Shown here in pieces: positions 1 through 5,759 of a DNA stretch of 10,231 nt. The translations under genes and the position numbers were made by a program. The stretch spans positions 1 to 10,231 of the forward strand of contig DFGB01000065.1 of the NCBI GenBank assembly GCA_002371135.1. The letters are read 5' to 3'. The stretch's first letter is position 1. The number at the start of each line of letters is the position of its first letter. Source of the DNA: Verrucomicrobia bacterium UBA3761. GTDB lineage: Bacteria; Verrucomicrobiota; Kiritimatiellia; RFP12; UBA1067. The notes beneath the pieces were generated by a model. The model saw nothing but the letters and a program-made list of their open reading frames with translations. It was not told the DNA's origin and did not search any database.

Positions 1-16
1 TGTTCCACGTGGAACA
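1..16. promoter_or_regulatory. parS: parS site (ParB/Spo0J binding palindrome)
   Basis: TGTTCCACGTGGAACA is a perfect 16-bp palindrome. It fits the conserved bacterial parS consensus (TGTTNCACGTGNAACA), the centromere-like site bound by ParB that organises and segregates newly replicated origins. It lies inside the open mnmG frame, where it encodes Cys-Ser-Thr-Trp-Asn. No second copy was seen in the window. parS sites normally cluster near oriC, which agrees with dnaA and dnaN next door. The match is direct; binding by ParB is inferred from family knowledge. Confidence 0.9.
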
Positions 17-1068
17 TTTTACCGGAATTGAGCTGCTGGTTGACGCATACAACCCCTGAAACGCACAGGATAATACGCGAAAATCTCGCCTCTTCCGCCC
101 TTTACGGTGGTTCGATACACGCGACGGGTGTGAGATACTGTCCTTCAATCGAAGACAAGATAGTGCGCTTTGCCGATGTTCCTTCGCATCATGTAATGCT
201 GGAGCCGGAGGATATTGACGGCAAGATTATATATCCAAATGGTCTTTCGTGTTGTCTGCCGCGAGATGTTCAAGAAAGAATGGTGCATTCCGTGCCTGGT
301 TTGGAACGCGCCGAGTTTCTTGCATACGCCTATGCAATAGAATACGACGGCATCGATGCCCGCGAATTAAAGCATTCTCTCGAATCGAAGCGCATCAACG
401 GCCTTTTCTTCGCCGGACAGGTGAACGGCACGACTGGCTACGAGGAAGCCGCCGCGCAGGGGATAATGGCAAGCATAAACGCCGTGTTCAAAGTGCGCGG
501 CGAAGAACCGCTCGTATTGAGCCGCCAAGAAGCGTATATCGGCGTGATGATAGACGATCTTGTGACGAAGGGCACCGACGAGCCGTATCGGATGTTCACG
601 AGCCGCGCCGAGAGGCGGCTTATCCTCAGACAGGACAACGCCCGCTACAGGCTCCTTGACGCGGCGAGGCGCGTAGGCATCCAGCGGCCGGACTACATCA
701 ATGCCGTTGCCTATGCCGCTTCATGGCTTGAAGAGGCGGAAAAGACAGGCGTCAATCCTCCGTTCGACACTGAAAAGGGCGGAAGGTGGGTGAACGAGCA
801 GGATGCGCTTGACGAAATTGCGATTATCCGTCACTACGCGCACTACATCGAGCAGGAAAAGAAGGCCGCCAAGAGAGCCAAAGAAGACGAGAACATCAAG
901 ATACCGAAGTGGCTCGACTACGATGCCTGCACGGCAGTGCGTTATGAAAGCCGCGAAAAGCTGAAGGCGGTGCGCCCTGAGACGCTCGCCCAGGCCTCGC
1001 GCATCCCCGGCGTCAACCCCGCCGACATCGCCGTCCTCGCAGTGATAATAAAGAAAGGGAGGGTGTGA
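1..1068 (+). CDS. mnmG: tRNA uridine-5-carboxymethylaminomethyl modification enzyme MnmG (GidA), 5'-truncated by window
   Basis: C-terminal half of MnmG, the FAD- and NADH-dependent partner of MnmE that installs the carboxymethylaminomethyl (or related) group on wobble uridine 34 of certain tRNAs in the cytoplasm. The frame is open from base 1, so the gene enters from outside; the TTG at 28 is not a real start. Counting codons from base 1, visible hallmarks are the SCWLTHT segment with the conserved cysteine (codon 12), RYCPSIEDK (about 45-53), [18 protein letters not shown] (about 137-155), IDDLVTKGT, and TSRAE (about 200). The C-terminal helical domain ends with the usual [19 protein letters not shown] block. 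This domain appears some 40 residues shorter than in E. coli MnmG, the loss lying before the conserved IPKWLDY segment. AERRL replaces the usual AEYRL. About 270 N-terminal residues, including the FAD-binding GxGxxG, lie upstream. The gene is transcribed towards dnaA, and its 5' visible end contains parS. Confidence 0.97.
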   Translation, partial: CSTWNILPELSCWLTHTTPETHRIIRENLASSALYGGSIHATGVRYCPSIEDKIVRFADVPSHHVMLEPEDIDGKIIYPNGLSCCLPRDVQERMVHSVPGLERAEFLAYAYAIEYDGIDARELKHSLESKRINGLFFAGQVNGTTGYEEAAAQGIMASINAVFKVRGEEPLVLSRQEAYIGVMIDDLVTKGTDEPYRMFTSRAERRLILRQDNARYRLLDAARRVGIQRPDYINAVAYAASWLEEAEKTGVNPPFDTEKGGRWVNEQDALDEIAIIRHYAHYIEQEKKAAKRAKEDENIKIPKWLDYDACTAVRYESREKLKAVRPETLAQASRIPGVNPADIAVLAVIIKKGRV

Positions 1069-1074
1069 GAGTAA

Positions 1075-1120
1075 CATCCCAATATATCCCAACTATCCCA
1101 ATCCTCCCAACCATCCCAAC
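1075..1120. repeat. Tandem 9-10 bp array (ATCCCAAY units)
   Basis: Immediately after the mnmG stop, the hexamer TCCCAA occurs five times, starting at 1077, 1087, 1096, 1105 and 1114 (spacings 10, 9, 9, 9). Units have the form TATCCCAAC or CATCCCAAT. The array sits between mnmG and the DnaA-box cluster. Spacing close to one helical turn would put the units on one face of the DNA. Whether it binds a protein or is only a microsatellite-like repeat cannot be told from sequence. Confidence 0.8.
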
Positions 1121-1140
1121 CCCTCTTCAGCTCTCCCGAC

Positions 1141-1185
1141 TTATCAACAACTTTCTGTTGATAACTTGTCTACAAGTGTTGATTA
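1141..1185. promoter_or_regulatory. DnaA-box-like cluster upstream of dnaA (candidate oriC part 1)
   Basis: Four nonamers resembling the DnaA box TTATCCACA lie in 45 bp: TTATCAACA (1141-1149), its exact inverse TGTTGATAA (1156-1164), TTGTCTACA (1166-1174) and TGTTGATTA (1177-1185, inverse of TAATCAACA). The first two form an inverted pair around a 6-nt spacer. The segment ACTTGT-CT-ACAAGT (1164-1177) is a second short palindrome overlapping box 3. The cluster precedes the putative dnaA promoter by about 60 bp, the usual place for autoregulation and for one half of a bipartite origin. The boxes are mostly one base off the classical consensus, at position 6. Confidence 0.75.
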
Positions 1186-1245
1186 CTTCCTGATGATATT
1201 TTCAGCGAAATTTGATACTATGTACAGTGACAAAATCATCAGATC

Positions 1246-1251
1246 TATAAT
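1246..1251 (+). promoter_or_regulatory. Putative -10 element of dnaA promoter
   Basis: A perfect TATAAT lies 11 nt before the dnaA ATG. No good -35 is found at 17 bp; the best candidate is GTACAG at 1222-1227 with an 18-bp spacer, which is weak. If used, transcription would begin about 3-6 nt before the ATG, giving a nearly leaderless mRNA, which agrees with the absence of a Shine-Dalgarno sequence before dnaA. A chance match in AT-rich DNA is possible. Confidence 0.45.
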
Positions 1252-1262
1252 TTCACAACGCC

Positions 1263-2711
1263 ATGGAAGGTATTTTATCGCAGAAGAGTCCGGAAGGGGC
1301 GTGGGAGCGGGCGAAAACCGTTCTCATAGCAACTCTTAAAACGCCCGAGGAAAAGAGCCGGGCCGACCGCTACTTCTCGATGATCACGAAAGTCGAGAAG
1401 GACGGCGAGGGCAGGTTTATCCTCCGCGTTTCGAACAATGCGGCGGCAGAGTTCCTTGACGAAAATTATGCGTCGAAAGCGAGAACGTGCCTTGGTCTCG
1501 TGGGCGAAGGGGATGACGTCAAAGTGGAATTCGCGCTGGACGATTCCCCTCCTCCCCCGCCCCCTCCACCTCCGCCTCCGCCGCCAAGACCGGCGGCGAA
1601 GGCGGACGAGACACCGAGGACCGTCCAGCAGCAGAGCGCAGGCCGCCAGGGGTTTATTTCCACGCTTCCTCTCAACGAGGAATATACATTCGATGAATTC
1701 GTCTCCGGCCCGTCGAACAGCTGGGCGTATTCGGCGGCGCAGGGGGTAGTGCAGACGCCGGGCGAGAAGGGCTACAACCCGCTCTTCATCCACGGCGGCA
1801 CCGGGCTTGGCAAAACCCACCTGATGCAGGCGATCGGCAACGAACTCAAAAAGAAAAACCGCAACTTCGCCGTCTGCTACATCACCGCCGAGACTCTCCT
1901 GAACGAATACGTGAACTGCCTCAAAAACGGCACGGTCAATTCTTTCCGCGACAAATACCGCAACGTCGACGCGCTCCTCATCGACGACGTGCAATTCCTC
2001 CAGCGAAAGAACCAGTTCCAGGAGGAGTTCTTCAATACATTCAACTTCCTCCAGGGCAAGAACCGGCAGATCGTGATGACGAGCGATGTGGCGCCGAAAG
2101 ATCTGAAGGTGCTCGAAGAGCGTCTAATTTCGCGCTTCATCGGCGGCCTCGTGCAGGAGATAGATTCGCCAAGCTACGAAACGCGCCTCGCTATTCTGAA
2201 GAAGAAGACCGAAGGCAAGCTGCCGATCATCCCGCTTTCCACGCTAAACTTCATCGCAGAGAACATAAAAAGCCACGTGCGCGCGATGGAAGGGGCGCTC
2301 GCGAAGGTGAAAATGGTTATGCTCGCGAATCCGGGCGAAGAGATTCCGCCGGTCCTCCTGCACCGTCTCTTGAAAGACTTCATCGAAAGCGACGAGAACA
2401 TACGAAGGCTCTCCATCCCGGACATCCAGGCCGCGTGCGCCAAACGCTACGGCATCACCGTCGAAGACGTCCTCTCGAACGTCCGCACCCAGACGCTCGT
2501 GAACGCCCGGCAGCTCGCGATGTATATCGCGAAGAAATTCACTTCGCAATCGAGCAACGACATCGGCAAGGCCTTCAACAAAACCCACGCCACCGTTTTG
2601 AGCGGCGTGAAGAACATCCAAAAGCGCATGGACGTGGAGCCCGACCTGCGCGAGAGCCTGGAGGCGATCCTCTCCGAATTCGGCGTCAAGCCGGGCGACG
2701 AGCTAAATTAG
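1263..2711 (+). CDS. dnaA: Chromosomal replication initiator protein DnaA
   Basis: DnaA binds its boxes at oriC, oligomerises with ATP, melts the adjacent AT-rich DNA and recruits the helicase; it also regulates transcription. The 482 residues are a normal length. Domain I spans about 1-90. The linker holds 13 consecutive prolines (96-108). The AAA+ domain III has Walker A GGTGLGKT (178-185, Lys184), Walker B LLIDDVQF (238-245), sensor I IVMTSD (270-275) and box VII EERLISRF with Arg287 and the likely arginine finger Arg291. Domain IV keeps the ARQLAMYIAKK helix, but the signature that reads the DnaA box is AFNKTHATVL (437-446) instead of the usual AFGGRDHTTVLH: one residue shorter, with Thr for Asp and Ala for the first Thr. 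The ATG at 1263 gives a normal domain I start; no Shine-Dalgarno is visible. DnaA-box-like sites lie on both sides of the gene. Confidence 0.98.
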   Translation: MEGILSQKSPEGAWERAKTVLIATLKTPEEKSRADRYFSMITKVEKDGEGRFILRVSNNAAAEFLDENYASKARTCLGLVGEGDDVKVEFALDDSPPPPPPPPPPPPPRPAAKADETPRTVQQQSAGRQGFISTLPLNEEYTFDEFVSGPSNSWAYSAAQGVVQTPGEKGYNPLFIHGGTGLGKTHLMQAIGNELKKKNRNFAVCYITAETLLNEYVNCLKNGTVNSFRDKYRNVDALLIDDVQFLQRKNQFQEEFFNTFNFLQGKNRQIVMTSDVAPKDLKVLEERLISRFIGGLVQEIDSPSYETRLAILKKKTEGKLPIIPLSTLNFIAENIKSHVRAMEGALAKVKMVMLANPGEEIPPVLLHRLLKDFIESDENIRRLSIPDIQAACAKRYGITVEDVLSNVRTQTLVNARQLAMYIAKKFTSQSSNDIGKAFNKTHATVLSGVKNIQKRMDVEPDLRESLEAILSEFGVKPGDELN

Positions 2712-2713
2712 GA

Positions 2714-2769
2714 AATTTGAGATTTGCGATTTGCAATTTACGATTTACGATTTGCGATTTGCGATTTGC
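2714..2769. repeat. Heptamer tandem repeat (GATTTGC/GATTTAC), left arm
   Basis: Eight consecutive 7-bp units follow the dnaA stop within 3 bp: AATTTGA, GATTTGC, GATTTGC, AATTTAC, GATTTAC, then GATTTGC three times. The type resembles the short tandemly repeated heptanucleotide (STRR) sequences described in filamentous cyanobacteria, though relatedness is not implied. The reverse complement of the same heptamer appears at 2844-2886, so the two arrays can pair with each other. Confidence 0.9.
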
Positions 2770-2783
2770 GATAGAGAATTCCA

Positions 2784-2848
2784 TTTTTAAATAGCAGAGA
2801 CTTGAAAGGTTTGAATGAAAGCCTCTCAAGTCTCTACGATTTTAAAAA
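2784..2848. repeat. Inverted repeat / hairpin at centre of heptamer palindrome; possible weak terminator
   Basis: AGAGACTTGA (2796-2805) pairs with TCAAGTCTCT (2826-2835) across a 20-nt loop that can itself add a 3-bp AGG/CCT pairing. Outside, TTTTTAAA (2784-2791) pairs with TTTAAAAA (2841-2848) after a short mismatched stretch. The 10-bp stem is low in GC and is followed by ACGATTTT, so it could act as a weak rho-independent terminator for dnaA. Its embedding in a larger palindrome suggests instead a DNA-level structure or a miniature repeat element. Confidence 0.7.
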
Positions 2849-2886
2849 TCATAAATCGTAAATCGAAAAATCGTAAATCGAAAAAT
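2844..2886. repeat. Heptamer tandem repeat, inverted right arm (GTAAATC)
   Basis: Units AAAAATC, ATAAATC, GTAAATC, GAAAAATC (8 bp), GTAAATC and GAAAAAT run head to tail. GTAAATC is the exact reverse complement of GATTTAC in the left array. Together with the left array and the central hairpin, the stretch 2714-2886 is one imperfect palindrome of about 170 bp centred near 2815. Confidence 0.85.
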
Positions 2887-2894
2887 AAAGCAAC

Positions 2895-3069
2895 TTGTCT
2901 ATAAATTGTATGGCAAGGGGTTGATAACGAGGGGAGATGTCTTCCGGAACTTGCAGGGAAGAGAAGTTGCAGACATGTGCAAACATCCGCCAACAGCGCT
3001 ATCAACATGCGGGCGATAAAAAAAAGCCAGTTTTTCCTAAACGAAACCGACTTGTCAACGTTATCTACA
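2895..3069. promoter_or_regulatory. DnaA-box-like sites in the dnaA-dnaN gap (candidate oriC part 2)
   Basis: Box-like nonamers are TTGTCTATA (2895-2903), GGTTGATAA (2919-2927, reverse), CTATCAACA (2999-3007), and TTGTCAACG (3052-3060) directly abutting TTATCTACA (3061-3069). The last pair points into the adjacent AT-rich tract, as DnaA boxes bordering the unwinding element do in Bacillus subtilis. A string ACTTGTC recurs before the TTGTC-type boxes here and upstream of dnaA. Between the sites, ATGTCT (2937-2942) pairs with AGACAT (2971-2976), and AACTT (2948-2952) with AAGTT (2964-2968), making a possible bulged hairpin. Individual outer boxes are weak; the abutting pair is the strongest. 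Confidence 0.65.
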
Positions 3070-3071
3070 GG

Positions 3072-3117
3072 TCATAATAATATTAATACTTTAAATATAA
3101 AATATAATAGATTTAAC
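3072..3117. other. Candidate DNA unwinding element (DUE) of oriC
   Basis: Forty-six bases contain only three G/C pairs (3073, 3089, 3110) plus a final C at 3117, starting 2 bp after the DnaA box TTATCTACA. Such a tract next to outward-facing boxes is the expected melting site for initiation. From 3074 to 3091 every triplet has T in the middle (ATA ATA ATA TTA ATA CTT), which recalls the DnaA-trio pattern, although the G/A preference of the first trio base on the bound strand is mostly not met. Position and composition are seen; the unwinding role is inferred. Confidence 0.6.
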
Positions 3118-3250
3118 AGTGCGCAAAGAGCGGACGGCGAGCGCTCCCGAAGCAAAACGGAACCCGCGGGCAGGGAAGGGCGTCGCTTGCGCCAATCGCG
3201 CTCCTCGCATCGCCCAGCCTGGAAGCCCGGATGCAGGACGCCACTGGCAC
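3118..3250. other. GC-rich non-coding stretch between DUE and dnaN promoter
   Basis: Composition changes abruptly from almost pure AT to GC-rich. It holds 8-bp palindromes GAGCGCTC (3139-3146) and CCCGCGGG (3163-3170), and an inverted pair GCGCAA (3121-3126) / TTGCGC (3187-3192). The open frames here lack a ribosome-binding site or recognisable protein. It could be an untranslated structured element or simply spacer; no function can be assigned. Confidence 0.4.
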
Positions 3251-3279
3251 TAGACGCTTTCAAGAAAATATGATATAAT
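3251..3279 (+). promoter_or_regulatory. dnaN promoter (extended -10)
   Basis: TGATATAAT (3271-3279) is a perfect extended -10 (TGnTATAAT). TAGACG (3251-3256) matches 4 of 6 bases of the -35 TTGACA, with a 17-bp spacer. Transcription would start near 3286, leaving a short leader with the ribosome-binding site AAGGAG at 3292-3297. dnaN can therefore be expressed independently of dnaA. Confidence 0.75.
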
Positions 3280-3309
3280 AGACGCCACTATAAGGAGAAA
3301 GAACGAACC

Positions 3310-4416
3310 ATGAAATTTTCGGCCGACCAGACAAAGTTCTCGGAAGCGCTCAAGAGAGTGCAGGGCGTGATTCCCGGGAAGGATTTGAAGTCTCTCGTGT
3401 TGCAGAACGTTTTGCTCGTCGCCGAGGCCGGCAGGCTTACGCTGACGACGACCGACATGTATCTCACCATCGTCACCTCCATCGACTGCATCGTGACGGA
3501 GCCGGGCGCGACGACGCTGCCGGTGAAGATTCTCGCGAACATCGTATCCTGCGCGCCGGAGGGGGTCGTCGAAGTCGACGTCGACAACGAAACCCAGAAC
3601 GCGAAGATCCTCGCCGGCCGCGCGAAATACCGCCTCTCCGGCATACAGGCGTCGGTCTTCCCGCCGCTCGCGCAGATCGAGCCGGAGCGGACTTTCACGC
3701 ACGAGCAGGCGCTCGTCAAGGAGATGATGCGCAAGACGAACTTCGCCGTTTCGCAGCTTGAAGACAGCCGCCGCTCGACGAAGGGGCTTCTCATGCGCTG
3801 GAGAGACGGCCAGTTCCACATGGTCGCGACCGACGGCCGCTGCCTTTCGCAGGTGACGAAGGAAGTGCCTCTCCCGCCGCTCGAAAAGCAGGTCGACATC
3901 ATCGTGCCGCTCAAGTCCGCGATCGAGATCCAGCGCAACCTCGCGACGGAAGGCAACGTGACGATCGACGTAGTAGAGCGCAAGTATGCGGCGTTCACGT
4001 TCGGCGACGTGAAAATCTACACGAAACTCATCGACGACGTCTACCCCGCGTACGAAGCGGCGATTCCGCGCGACCTCGAATATTCCATCAAAGTCGACCG
4101 CCAGGCGATGTTGAACTCGCTCAACCGCGTCCAGGCCGTCGTCTCCGGCATGGTGTCGGTAGCGATCCGCTTTGCCGACAACATGATGTACATGAGCATC
4201 AACGCCGGCGAAATCGGCAACGGCAGCGACGAGATCCCCGTCAAATACGACGGCGAGGAAATCAACGTGATGTTCGACACGAAGTATCTCAAGAGCGCGC
4301 TCGACGTTCTCGACGACGATGAAATCACCTTCAACATCCGCAACGGTTCGGTGCCGGTGATCATCCGTTGCTCGGTGCCGGTGATCATCGTGTTGATGCC
4401 GCTCAGGATCAGTTAG
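3310..4416 (+). CDS. dnaN: DNA polymerase III beta subunit (sliding clamp)
   Basis: The ring-shaped homodimeric clamp tethers DNA polymerase III and many repair proteins to DNA. The 368-residue length and N-terminus (MKFSADQTKFSEALKRVQGV) are typical, as are ATDGRCLSQV in the middle domain and the C-terminal PLRI that replaces the family's P[MI]RL/PMRI ending. AAGGAG at 3292-3297, 12 nt before the ATG, is the ribosome-binding site; the spacing is a little long. The region before the terminal LMPLRI contains two in-frame copies of SVPVII, encoded by an exact 18-bp repeat with 24-bp period, where the family normally has a variable polar loop. A heptamer repeat begins at the stop codon. Placement after dnaA with a non-coding gap is the classical origin arrangement. 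Confidence 0.97.
   Translation: MKFSADQTKFSEALKRVQGVIPGKDLKSLVLQNVLLVAEAGRLTLTTTDMYLTIVTSIDCIVTEPGATTLPVKILANIVSCAPEGVVEVDVDNETQNAKILAGRAKYRLSGIQASVFPPLAQIEPERTFTHEQALVKEMMRKTNFAVSQLEDSRRSTKGLLMRWRDGQFHMVATDGRCLSQVTKEVPLPPLEKQVDIIVPLKSAIEIQRNLATEGNVTIDVVERKYAAFTFGDVKIYTKLIDDVYPAYEAAIPRDLEYSIKVDRQAMLNSLNRVQAVVSGMVSVAIRFADNMMYMSINAGEIGNGSDEIPVKYDGEEINVMFDTKYLKSALDVLDDDEITFNIRNGSVPVIIRCSVPVIIVLMPLRIS
4348..4389 (+). repeat. In-frame direct repeat in the 3' end of dnaN
   Basis: TCGGTGCCGGTGATCATC occurs at 4348-4365 and again at 4372-4389, a 24-bp (eight-codon) period. Both copies are in frame and read SVPVII. The remaining two codons differ (CGTTGC versus GTGTTG). This looks like a local tandem duplication in the last beta-strand region of the clamp. 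Confidence 0.9.
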
Positions 4417-4441
4417 GAAGTAGGAAGCAGGAAGTAGGAAG
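4414..4441. repeat. Heptamer tandem repeat (TAGGAAG) starting at the dnaN stop
   Basis: Four 7-bp units follow one another: TAGGAAG, TAGGAAG, CAGGAAG, TAGGAAG. The first three bases of the first unit are the dnaN stop codon. The sequence differs from the heptamer after dnaA, but unit length and placement are the same. Confidence 0.9.
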
Positions 4442-4494
4442 TTGCGTGAGTGTCGCGCTTGTCGCGGCCTCAATCGGAATGCAAGGGTGGATAT

Positions 4495-5718
4495 ATGCGC
4501 CTTTTCGAAGACAAGAATTATCCGATCATCATATCGTGCGCGAAGGAACTTTCGCGCTGGACGGAGATCGAGGTCGTCGACATGGGATACCATCCCATCG
4601 AGACGACGGAGAACACCGTCGTCATTCGCGGCGACGTGCGCGATGTGATGAAACTCAACTTGCACTTGCGCACGGCGCATCGCGTCCTCGTGCCGCTTCT
4701 TCGCGCGACGTGCCGGAACGTGCGCGACCTCTACAACCTCGCGTATTCCATCGACTGGGAGAACATCATTGACGTCGACGGGTATTTCTCCGTCTCGTCG
4801 GTCGTGCACAACTTCACGGTGCGCGACACGCGCCTGCCCAATTTGTATATAAAAGACGCGATAGCCGACCGCATGCGCGACCGCTTCGGGCGGCGTCCGG
4901 ACTCCGGCGTCCGGAACGACGGCTCGGCGGTGTTCGCTTTCTGGGACCGCAATGAAGTGATCATCTACATCGATACGTCCGGCGAACCGCTTTCAAAGCG
5001 CGGCTATCGCAAGATTCCAGGTTCCGCGCCGATGCAGGAGACTTTGGCGGCGGCGTGCATCATGGCGATGAAGTGGGACCGCAAGACGCCGTTCCTCTCG
5101 CCGATGTGCGGCAGCGGCACGCCGGCGATCGAAGCGGCGCTCATGGCGATGAACCGCGCGCCGGGCCTCATGAAAGGCCACTTTGCTTTCCAGTCGGTCC
5201 TCGGCTACACGCGCCTCATCCCCGGCGAGAAGGCGCCTAACGTCGCGCCGCGCCAATACGGCGGCGCCACGCCGGAGCAAATCTGGAAGGAACTCGTCCT
5301 CGAAGCGAAAGAGAACGAAAAAACATCCAACTTGCCGCGCATCATCGCCACCGACATCTCCCCCGAGGCCGTCGAAAACGCCTACTCCAACGCGATGAAC
5401 GCCGGCGTCCAGGATTTGATCGAGTTCAAAGCCTGCGACTTCGCCGAAACTCCGATTCCCGACGTCGAGACCGGTTGCATCTTCTTCAACCCGGAATACG
5501 CCATCCGCCTCGGCACGTATGAAGAGCTCGCTCCCGTATACGAACGCATCGGCGAATTCATGGCGGAGAAGTGCAAGGGCTGGACAGGCGCGCTCATCAC
5601 CGGCAACCCCGACCTCGCCCGCTGCGTGAACCTTTATTACAAAACACGCATCCCGTTCTTCAACGGCCCTATCGACTGCCGTTTGTTCCTGTATCTCGGG
5701 TGCGAGAGAAAGAGCTGA
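4495..5718 (+). CDS. rlmL: THUMP-domain class I SAM-dependent RNA methyltransferase, RlmL (YpsC) type
   Basis: Probable 23S rRNA guanine-N2 methyltransferase related to the RlmL half of E. coli RlmKL and to stand-alone YpsC-type enzymes. I chose ATG 4495 (407 residues) because AAGGGTGG (4483-4490) is a good ribosome-binding site; an in-frame GTG at 4450 would add 15 unconvincing residues. The N-terminal part to about 155 is the ferredoxin-like/THUMP RNA-binding unit, with the family string LYIKDAIADRMRDRFG and then DTSGEPLSKRGYR. The methyltransferase domain shows the SAM loop PMCGSGT (203-209), IIATDIS (283-289) with the acidic residue that would contact ribose, and the catalytic loop FFNPEYAIRLG with NPEY at 332-335, where most relatives have NPPY. 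It lies 78 bp after dnaN. Family assignment is firm; the exact target base is inferred. Confidence 0.88.
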   Translation: MRLFEDKNYPIIISCAKELSRWTEIEVVDMGYHPIETTENTVVIRGDVRDVMKLNLHLRTAHRVLVPLLRATCRNVRDLYNLAYSIDWENIIDVDGYFSVSSVVHNFTVRDTRLPNLYIKDAIADRMRDRFGRRPDSGVRNDGSAVFAFWDRNEVIIYIDTSGEPLSKRGYRKIPGSAPMQETLAAACIMAMKWDRKTPFLSPMCGSGTPAIEAALMAMNRAPGLMKGHFAFQSVLGYTRLIPGEKAPNVAPRQYGGATPEQIWKELVLEAKENEKTSNLPRIIATDISPEAVENAYSNAMNAGVQDLIEFKACDFAETPIPDVETGCIFFNPEYAIRLGTYEELAPVYERIGEFMAEKCKGWTGALITGNPDLARCVNLYYKTRIPFFNGPIDCRLFLYLGCERKS

Positions 5719-5759
5719 GAATTTTCAAACACTGTTTCAATTTCCAAGCGAGTGACGTC

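Noticed and set aside
28..1068. Start of mnmG at TTG 28
   Set aside because: The frame is open back to base 1 and MnmG needs about 270 more N-terminal residues, so the gene simply enters from outside the window.
2796..2840. Strong intrinsic terminator of dnaA
   Set aside because: Stem is only moderately stable, the loop is 20 nt and the following T-run is short and interrupted; kept only as a possible weak terminator within the palindrome.
2714..2886. CRISPR array
   Set aside because: Units are only 7 bp without spacers and there are no cas genes; it is a tandem heptamer repeat.
2977..3273. Small + strand open frame in the dnaA-dnaN gap
   Set aside because: It runs through DnaA-box-like sites, the AT tract and the dnaN promoter, has no ribosome-binding site and no recognisable protein features.
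4450..4494. GTG 4450 as methyltransferase start
   Set aside because: The added residues match nothing in the family, and ATG 4495 has a clear ribosome-binding site.
3250..4809. Long reverse-strand open frame opposite dnaN and the methyltransferase start
   Set aside because: It is antisense to two certain genes, is Asp/His/Arg/Val-rich as expected from reading GC-rich codons backwards, and shows no family motif.
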